A DNA stretch of 64,000 bases, from positions 1 through 64,000 of the IMG/VR virus record IMGVR_UViG_3300020165_000021; one strand, given 5' to 3'. Of the stretch, positions 59,301 to 64,000 are shown in pieces (position 1 is the stretch's first letter; every line of letters begins with the position of its first letter). The notes beneath the pieces are model-generated. The model saw only the letters and a list, made by a program, of their open reading frames with translations, did not search any database and was not told the DNA's origin. The position numbers and the translations under genes are program-made. This stretch comes from a virus.

Positions 59301-60545
59301 TGTGTCAGCATTGCTATACATGGAACCAGCATTACCACCTTCAAGTAGTATACCACCACCATCTTCCCACAATAGGTCAAAATCTACAGGTTCTTTTAGA
59401 ATGAACCCACCATCTTCTAGTAATGTAGAATCCCCTGTTTCAGATAGCATCTTACCATCTTCTGAGTCTACACCGACATATGTTGAAGATGCATCATGGT
59501 TTATAGAATGTATTAAACCTTGAAGGGTTGCAGTTTCTATGGTAACCCCATCTCTGTCAACTAGGTCTACTTCAGCACCAGCAGTAAAGGTTCCTTTGTG
59601 ATTGTCTGTAATTTCTAATGAGTATTCATCGTTATTGATGTCAAGAACATATACAGATTCAATAACTGATTCGGCTTGAATTGCAGTCTTAGTTGAATCT
59701 CTATACTCTACAATCTTGTCTGTTGCAACTGGAACTCGACCTTGTATGGTCATCTTAACATTTACTCTTCTTTCTTGAGAGTAATCTGAATCAGATGCAA
59801 ATATAGTTTCGTTATAAGGGTATCGCACCTCTGCATCGTCCCCATATAGAAGTCTCATTAAGAACTTTAATGAATCTTCCGTACCCTTTTGTTGATATAG
59901 GTCTTTGATGTTTTTGATTGTAAGTCTCTTGTTCATTGTGAGACCCAAATCGAAAGATGGTGCTAAATCTGTTTGGAAGTAGTTTAAAAAATCTTCCGTT
60001 GTATGGTCGATATCAGAATAGTCTAATAGTCGATTGTTTGCGAGAATTGTATTTTCTTTATATGAAGTAACGGAAGTTTCTCGTCCACCTTCTCGTCCTT
60101 TAATGATTTCGCCTTTGGCAAAACCTGTTCCCGATATTGTTTGTAGGTATAATGTATTACCATTGATGACTACTATCTTAGATACAGTCTTACTAGTATT
60201 ACCTACAATGTATTCTCCAACTTTGTATGGAGATAAAAATTGTTCGTCACTGTCGTTATAACCATCGTATAGTATTTTTGAACTATCTTGGTCGGGTGAT
60301 GGTGAGATGGTAGCAGGTTCTAATAATATAGCACCTGTACCATCTTCTAATGAAACACCATCTATGTCACTCTTTGCAAACTCAGTTTTAGAACTGGTTT
60401 CAAAGACCAAGATTTCTGACTCTAGATATTCAAAGTATGCATTGAGGAAAGCCTCAAACATCGGAGACTCTTCCTTCAAATACTCGGGAAGTAATGAAGG
60501 TAGTCTATGACTTAGCTTATCTATTGAAAAATCTTGGTGAGACAT
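56301..60545 (-). CDS. Baseplate wedge protein in gp7 position, with cupredoxin-like domain
   Basis: A 1414-residue protein between gp6 and gp8, the slot of T4 gene 7 (1032 aa). The N-terminus (KLSHRLPSLLPEYLKEESPMFEAFLNAYFEYLE) is of the type seen at this position in marine relatives. Six or more copies of an LLEDG(G)-type motif are scattered along it. At about residues 1075-1185 lies NPKHAHVNVTV...PKTHILKFS...YYYCTLHSGMGG, which resembles the C-terminal Cys-His-Met region of a cupredoxin. No ribosome site is evident before the ATG. Confidence 0.7.
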   Translation of the reverse strand: MSHQDFSIDKLSHRLPSLLPEYLKEESPMFEAFLNAYFEYLESEILVFETSSKTEFAKSDIDGVSLEDGTGAILLEPATISPSPDQDSSKILYDGYNDSDEQFLSPYKVGEYIVGNTSKTVSKIVVINGNTLYLQTISGTGFAKGEIIKGREGGRETSVTSYKENTILANNRLLDYSDIDHTTEDFLNYFQTDLAPSFDLGLTMNKRLTIKNIKDLYQQKGTEDSLKFLMRLLYGDDAEVRYPYNETIFASDSDYSQERRVNVKMTIQGRVPVATDKIVEYRDSTKTAIQAESVIESVYVLDINNDEYSLEITDNHKGTFTAGAEVDLVDRDGVTIETATLQGLIHSINHDASSTYVGVDSEDGKMLSETGDSTLLEDGGFILKEPVDFDLLWEDGGGILLEGGNAGSMYSNADTINFLGAKDNLDSVECQTNVSGLSLGGVERIFIDLGGTNYEGGEMVVFDNTATGGSGAAGIIGSVGDEVIQENHETFGQYEYIATAGQTLFNGDDIHGKSLFFNDNSITVFKNGIEKTANTSHTKHDYSHKNDRVVFEEPCSAGDVVEIVIEYYRIVYEDGRAINYNSEDGRIREVIISDPGAGYHTLPKVYPGGYIFLDDVSQFVEGELITQVENFETTATGKVLEVDVQKNRLTILRDSTHTGVFKDGAPITSQLSNQSTIIRNQNVATGNGATLFAYSSTIGAIEKLNILDQGNRFTSDAVASPTSTFPMMITTPTSSLNQGEKIVGDISGATADVLSYDQDRHVLKYTNLKGSFLQDERVAYANEDSFKVMFDDPYNGRGSFGGEGLIQEHFVGDKSWLDTTAANIHDSHRYQSHSYIVRVGESINKWRSVVKDLLHPAGHIFFGEVAIHKTVKSTDVPQGRFSEEDLNLENRMGIISTTFVPMVVMQLHPTDNVLLETSDRNSEDHLALEDGLAPDHELYSVSNIHLLENENSRDNFAHFSKQTLKELQTYLTDYLVLETQEDGKLYENNSILLEDGFKVINELARPESKVTDARFIAPPRVNNPIIHYNDAGSPESDGVLDASSILHHSRLQARHVNIFKIVSKSEPLQRKTTRTDTNPKHAHVNVTVSGGKFKMDLADEAGAIQIKQGYNYYFTVPKTHILKFSTTPDGTHGGGTIYTTGVINYTHNNSADLYNMTHLIVDGSTPDTLYYYCTLHSGMGGRVAKSVPSFDTVLSLYPTDTYGTNVEISGIGGNMNSAVYDQSTPPNLISLPTRTSLDGKVQTTIQTLNEETLVLETGDKIVQEQIDNFMRMEPTHAQNTAAEEGDFIQYENGDIMFLEDATISREEEYFVTERTQDYARANASYGFGTTLRRLNMLSSQQSYDISYYLKDETDGDDILLEDGHGNVMVETPKYEGLRISSFDNYFPNRYSDEYEKSFANKRTNLTYSAYVKSG

Positions 60546-60559
60546 ATTTTAGTTTAACC

Positions 60560-61033
60560 TTAACTTAAAGTTGCACCTAGTGATGAGACAAGGAACCAAG
60601 AAGTTCCGTTCCACATCAACACTACTGCTTCACCACGAGCGTCTAACTTAATTTGCTCTGTAGTATCTGTGGAGTAACCCCAAGATGTTACAGTAATATT
60701 AGCTTTATGAGTTGAAGCTGGTTCGGTTGAAGCAAGGATAATTTTCAACTGACCTACGTCTGTTCCGTTATCCAAAGTGAATGCAACATCACCACTGAAA
60801 GCAGTACCATCAATGAACGTTGCAAAAGTTGATGCAAGGTTTGACGCTGTTGCTGTCAATGTAGCAATATCATCTACTGCTAAGTGAGTTGGAATGTTTT
60901 CAAACATCTGACCAATGGTCATCTTTTTGTTTACAGGAGTTCCGCCTGGGTTATCTACAATGTGCAATAAATCATCAGCACCGATTTCTGAATCAGCAAC
61001 TGCTGTTAAAGCTGTTATTTTCTTATCTGCCAT
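60560..61033 (-). CDS. Small virion structural protein, unknown
   Basis: A 157-residue protein with the common marine-phage N-terminus MADKKITALTAVADSEIGADDLLHIVDNPGGTPVNKKMT, found at the start of many tail or fibre proteins, followed by a beta-rich C-terminal half (DGTAFSGDVAFTLDNGTDVGQ...VLMWNGTSWFLVSSLG). It is probably a baseplate or fibre decoration protein. It has an AGGAGAAAT ribosome site and lies between the gp6 terminator and the gp7-position gene. Confidence 0.65.
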   Translation of the reverse strand: MADKKITALTAVADSEIGADDLLHIVDNPGGTPVNKKMTIGQMFENIPTHLAVDDIATLTATASNLASTFATFIDGTAFSGDVAFTLDNGTDVGQLKIILASTEPASTHKANITVTSWGYSTDTTEQIKLDARGEAVVLMWNGTSWFLVSSLGATLS

Positions 61034-61061
61034 TTTTATTTCTCCTAAAATTGACTAATTT

Positions 61062-61083
61062 AATTAAAACCTCTTTCGAGGAA
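61062..61083 (-). terminator. Small terminator after gp6
   Basis: Minus strand CCTC-GAAA-GAGG followed by TTTTAATTAAATT. The stem is only 4-5 bp but the GAAA tetraloop and T tract are good. Confidence 0.55.
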
Positions 61084-61131
61084 TGCTACTCTAAGCACTG
61101 AACCTACAGTCTTAGACCACTTTATGCATAA

Positions 61132-63003
61132 TTAATATGAAGAGGTTGATGTGGATTTATACCCAACACCAGCACTCGACTCACCACTTGCAATGGTGTC
61201 TACTTCACCTGTTACACTAACATCTGATGGGTCGATATCTACTAGATTACCTAGTGTTGCAACCACATCATTACCTGCTGGTATAACTGTGAAATCAATC
61301 GTTGAATCAGTATTAACCGTTGAGGTAATATTGATGGCATTGATTGTTACTTTCCCATTCGGATAATCCACTGTACCAGCTGTACTATCCAAATAAACTC
61401 TGGCACCACTTGATAAGTAGAACCGTCTTAGGTTACCTTTACCATCATCATCGAAATAATGAATGTTAACTGCATCCCCTTGAGTATAGAAACCTGTTGT
61501 TTGGGTGATACCACCACCCGCTGCATTATATCCATCGTTTGGATTGTATAATGCATTACCAAAAACACTTGTATATCCTGTCTCTTGACCAGTCTTTATA
61601 GTAGTTGCTTTTCGTAATCTGATATTACATGTGTTAGAAAGAATTGAACCATCCGTTTCGTCAATAGCTTTAACAAGATTCGAATGTCTGAATACAGAAT
61701 CAAAGTTTGAAAGGTTAGTATTGTCGAACGTATTGATTGCACTTGTTACTAGTGTCACCAATTCTCCGTTAGAGTATTGTGTTGCATTCTCGTTATATTT
61801 GAATACACATGTAATTAAAATTTTGACTATGTCTGCATCGATGATAGTAGGTCTAACAGTCAACATATTTAGTTTGTTGAGTTTGCTTTGAACTAACTTC
61901 TTCTCTGTATCAGATAAGTAGTCTGAGTTTTTGGGTTTAAGTGCAATGAACACTTTACCATATTCGGGTGGGTCATTGTCTTCACCACCCCATACTGCAA
62001 CTGCATCTGCGTTTGGGTAATACTCACTGACCTTTGCTTTGTAGTCATTCAGTGTTACCAATCTATTTTGAGATGTGTAAAACTTTGTTGCTTTAAATTT
62101 GATTGAGTCGATAGATTCTTTCTCTGCACCACCTGTAGCTGGAATGACTCTAGTTGTCCTTACATCTGAAAATCCATTGATACCACCCACCATTGTAAAT
62201 AAGTTAGCACCATCTGCATGAGCATCATCCACTACAATATAAGTCACTGCAATTGAATCACCATCTTTAAGACTAGCACCAAGAACACCATCACCAAAAT
62301 AAAGTTCAATGTATCCTTCTTCGTTTTCTTGAGTGTAATATACTTTAGAGGTTGTAGTAATTGCTGAGATATCTGTTGACAATGCATAGTTAGATGATAC
62401 ACCGCTACTTGTGACCACAACACTTAATTTAGATTTATCTACCCTTTGATTACTAAGCACAAACTTTGGATTTGCAATTTGATTATCAAACACATAGATG
62501 TCTGTTGCATAAGTTCCCTGTACAAGGTTTACATCCGTGTAATTATAAGTAGTTCCATTCTGACTTGGTCTTACTGTTGATGACACTACAAAATCGTAGT
62601 TGGTTCCATCGTATACTGTCTGAAAAACTGTTCCTCTTAAAAGTTGCATTTCTGAAGTGGTTGGCAATGTACCGTCTGCATTTCTTACACCACTACATGC
62701 AACATCTACTGTTGCTTCGGACGCTGCTTCAGACGCTGGAATAAATCCTAAATCCTTTGCACGTGATACTACATTCTTTCTCATTTGTGCAGAGTCTAGG
62801 AATAATTCCGAAGCTGCAATGTTAGTATTGATTGCACCAATATGAGATGCATATGCAAGAAGGTCAATCAAGACTGACATGTTTGACCCTTCGAAATCGT
62901 AATCTTTAAATTGTTGTTGTCCTTTTAGATACGACTTAAGGTTATCTGAAATTGAATCAAAGTCTAAATCTGTTACATTTATTTGTGAACTATTTGTTGC
63001 CAT
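61132..63003 (-). CDS. 6: gp6 baseplate wedge subunit
   Basis: A 623-residue protein of the gp6/gpJ-like baseplate family. The N-terminus (INVTDLDFDSISDNLKSYLKGQQQFKDYDFEGSNMSVLIDLLAYASHIGAINTNIAASELFLDSAQMRKNVVSRAKDLGF) is diagnostic for T4 gp6 in marine phages, and length is near T4 gp6 (660 aa). gp6 dimers form the inner baseplate ring with gp25 and gp53. It starts 1 nt after gp25 ends. Confidence 0.94.
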   Translation of the reverse strand: MATNSSQINVTDLDFDSISDNLKSYLKGQQQFKDYDFEGSNMSVLIDLLAYASHIGAINTNIAASELFLDSAQMRKNVVSRAKDLGFIPASEAASEATVDVACSGVRNADGTLPTTSEMQLLRGTVFQTVYDGTNYDFVVSSTVRPSQNGTTYNYTDVNLVQGTYATDIYVFDNQIANPKFVLSNQRVDKSKLSVVVTSSGVSSNYALSTDISAITTTSKVYYTQENEEGYIELYFGDGVLGASLKDGDSIAVTYIVVDDAHADGANLFTMVGGINGFSDVRTTRVIPATGGAEKESIDSIKFKATKFYTSQNRLVTLNDYKAKVSEYYPNADAVAVWGGEDNDPPEYGKVFIALKPKNSDYLSDTEKKLVQSKLNKLNMLTVRPTIIDADIVKILITCVFKYNENATQYSNGELVTLVTSAINTFDNTNLSNFDSVFRHSNLVKAIDETDGSILSNTCNIRLRKATTIKTGQETGYTSVFGNALYNPNDGYNAAGGGITQTTGFYTQGDAVNIHYFDDDGKGNLRRFYLSSGARVYLDSTAGTVDYPNGKVTINAINITSTVNTDSTIDFTVIPAGNDVVATLGNLVDIDPSDVSVTGEVDTIASGESSAGVGYKSTSTSSY

Positions 63004-63004
63004 C

Positions 63005-63424
63005 TTATCGTGCCCTTGTTACTGTGAATGTCAAATCGTTATTTGGAACACCCTCGTTAATGTTATAAAATACGGTTACATCCATATTGTTGTTGTCAAC
63101 ATCATCAAATCTTACAGACACATTTGAAACTCTTGGTTCAAACTTTTCTATGGTCTCTACTAAAGTTCTTTGCATTCTACGTACCTTTCTATCCGTGTCT
63201 AATTCAAATAACATGTTTCTGATAGACCCACCAAAGTTTGGTTTAAATGGTCTTTCATATTTGTTGGTTAGAACAATGTTTCTTACTGCTCTACGTATTG
63301 CATCCGTATCCGTTTTAAGAGTGACATCACCTGTTACTGGATGAGCTCTCATGGTTATATCCATATCAGAATATATGTTTTTGTTTGCAACGGTCTTTCC
63401 GTTATTTACTAGTTGGTCTGACAT
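63005..63424 (-). CDS. 25: gp25 baseplate wedge protein
   Basis: A 139-residue protein of the gp25/lysozyme-like baseplate family. The signature KFEPRVSNVSVRF contains the conserved EPR motif, and PFKPNFGGSIRNMLFE is also conserved. It starts sheath assembly at the baseplate. The ATG lies exactly 5 nt after TATAAATA (63430-63437), with no ribosome site. Confidence 0.93.
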   Translation of the reverse strand: MSDQLVNNGKTVANKNIYSDMDITMRAHPVTGDVTLKTDTDAIRRAVRNIVLTNKYERPFKPNFGGSIRNMLFELDTDRKVRRMQRTLVETIEKFEPRVSNVSVRFDDVDNNNMDVTVFYNINEGVPNNDLTFTVTRAR

Positions 63425-63429
63425 ATATC

Positions 63430-63437
63430 TATTTATA
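63430..63437 (-). promoter_or_regulatory. Late promoter TATAAATA, 5 nt before gp25 ATG
   Basis: Minus-strand TATAAATA-GATAT-ATG; predicted +1 is the start codon itself. Confidence 0.72.
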
Positions 63438-63448
63438 CTCGCATCATT

Positions 63449-64000
63449 CTATTCTTCAGCAGGAACTACAGGAAAATCTGTTGGGGCAGAGCCTGGGCCT
63501 GGTCTCTCGGACTTATTAGTCTTACCAGCATTTGCACCACTACCAGTATCCATTGATTTAGTCTTATGGTAATGAGTTGCAAGTGTTGGGCCGTTACCAG
63601 CAGAGGTTGATATATCCCCAGTTGCATGTATTGTTTTATCGTTAGTTTGTTTACCAGTGATATGAACCGTACCGTCAACTGTTAAATTTGTAGTCATTTT
63701 TGTAGTTGGTGAAGTGAATGTTGTGTTACCCACTACATCTGCATTTAATGTTCCACCTATCTGTGCATCTACGTTACCTTCGGTCACATCTAGATTGACA
63801 TTACCTTTTGATACGGTTGTAAGAACATTTCCTTCTGATACTGTTGTGGTCATATCACCCTTCAATACGTTTGTTGTTACGTTACCAGTATTCACATTGA
63901 TAGTTACATTACCCTTTTCTACAGTTATATCAGCATTACCTGCTATGAAAATACTATCGTTTTTACACACTACTTGATAGTGGTCATTTACTATTCTAGA
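63449..64000 (-). CDS. gp5-like baseplate spike, C-terminal beta-helix (5' end outside window)
   Basis: The last 183 residues are visible; the frame is open to the window edge. They contain an 8-residue-type repeat of a triple-stranded beta-helix: GNVTINVNTGNVTTNVLKG, then VSEGNVLTTVSKGNVNLDVTEGNV, the same architecture as the T4 gp5 C-terminal needle. A Ser/Gly/Pro-rich tail (GTNKSERPGPGSAP-like) follows a THYHKTKSMD segment, where paired His may hold a metal. Whether the missing part has a lysozyme domain cannot be seen. Confidence 0.75.
   Translation of the reverse strand, partial: SRIVNDHYQVVCKNDSIFIAGNADITVEKGNVTINVNTGNVTTNVLKGDMTTTVSEGNVLTTVSKGNVNLDVTEGNVDAQIGGTLNADVVGNTTFTSPTTKMTTNLTVDGTVHITGKQTNDKTIHATGDISTSAGNGPTLATHYHKTKSMDTGSGANAGKTNKSERPGPGSAPTDFPVVPAEE

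Noticed and set aside
1-64000. tRNA genes, insertion sequences, attachment sites
   Set aside because: Intergenic gaps are short and I saw no cloverleaf, transposase or terminal inverted repeats; a tRNAscan-SE run would be decisive for tRNAs.

Overview
The window looks like about 64 kb of a T4-like marine myovirus genome. The recognisable genes are the T4 core set (gp25, 6, 8, 13-23, uvsY, uvsW, gp55, gp47, gp46) in the order typical of cyanophage and SAR11-phage relatives. Accessory genes also fit marine T4-likes: a CobS-like AAA+ ATPase with a VWA partner, peptide deformylase, and four 2OG-Fe(II) oxygenases. The DNA is AT-rich and no photosynthesis gene is visible, so the host could be a cyanobacterium or a heterotroph such as SAR11; the sequence alone does not decide. 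All supported protein genes lie on the minus strand, so transcription runs right to left.

From right to left: gp5-like spike (cut by the window edge), gp25, gp6, a small structural protein, a gp7-position protein, gp8 and a 2271-aa baseplate/fibre-base protein (47.9-64.0 kb). Next is a large tail-fibre block (33.2-47.9 kb) with four genes built from Pro/Tyr-rich 6/8-residue repeats plus several mosaic fibre proteins. Then comes a modification-like block (28.7-33.2 kb): a glycosyltransferase with an unusual N-terminal domain, two 2OG-Fe(II) oxygenases and two unknowns. The neck, terminase, tail and head block follows (15.6-28.6 kb: gp13, 14, 15, 16, 17, 18, 19, 20, 67-like, 68-position, 21, 22, 23).

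A 415-bp gap (15169-15583) holds what I read as a plus-strand structured RNA of about 315 nt. It has its own early-type and late-type promoters and a bidirectional terminator. Left of it are a methyltransferase, a tail-tube-like protein, uvsY, an oxygenase, uvsW, an Sm-like protein, a chain of five overlapping membrane microproteins, the late sigma factor gp55, gp47/gp46, a possible nuclease, peptide deformylase, another oxygenase and the zincin-VWA/CobS pair.

Regulation is legible. Early-type promoters share GCCTTGACA, an 18-bp spacer and TATACT-like -10 boxes. T4-type late boxes (TATAAATA and variants) precede many structural genes. In eight genes the late box ends exactly 5 nt before the ATG, which by T4 geometry puts the transcript start on the ATG itself (leaderless mRNA). 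The late sigma factor and the VWA gene look leaderless from sigma70-type promoters. The most novel items are the plus-strand RNA, the leaderless promoter class, the repeat-fibre family next to hydroxylase and glycosyltransferase genes, and the microprotein chain.
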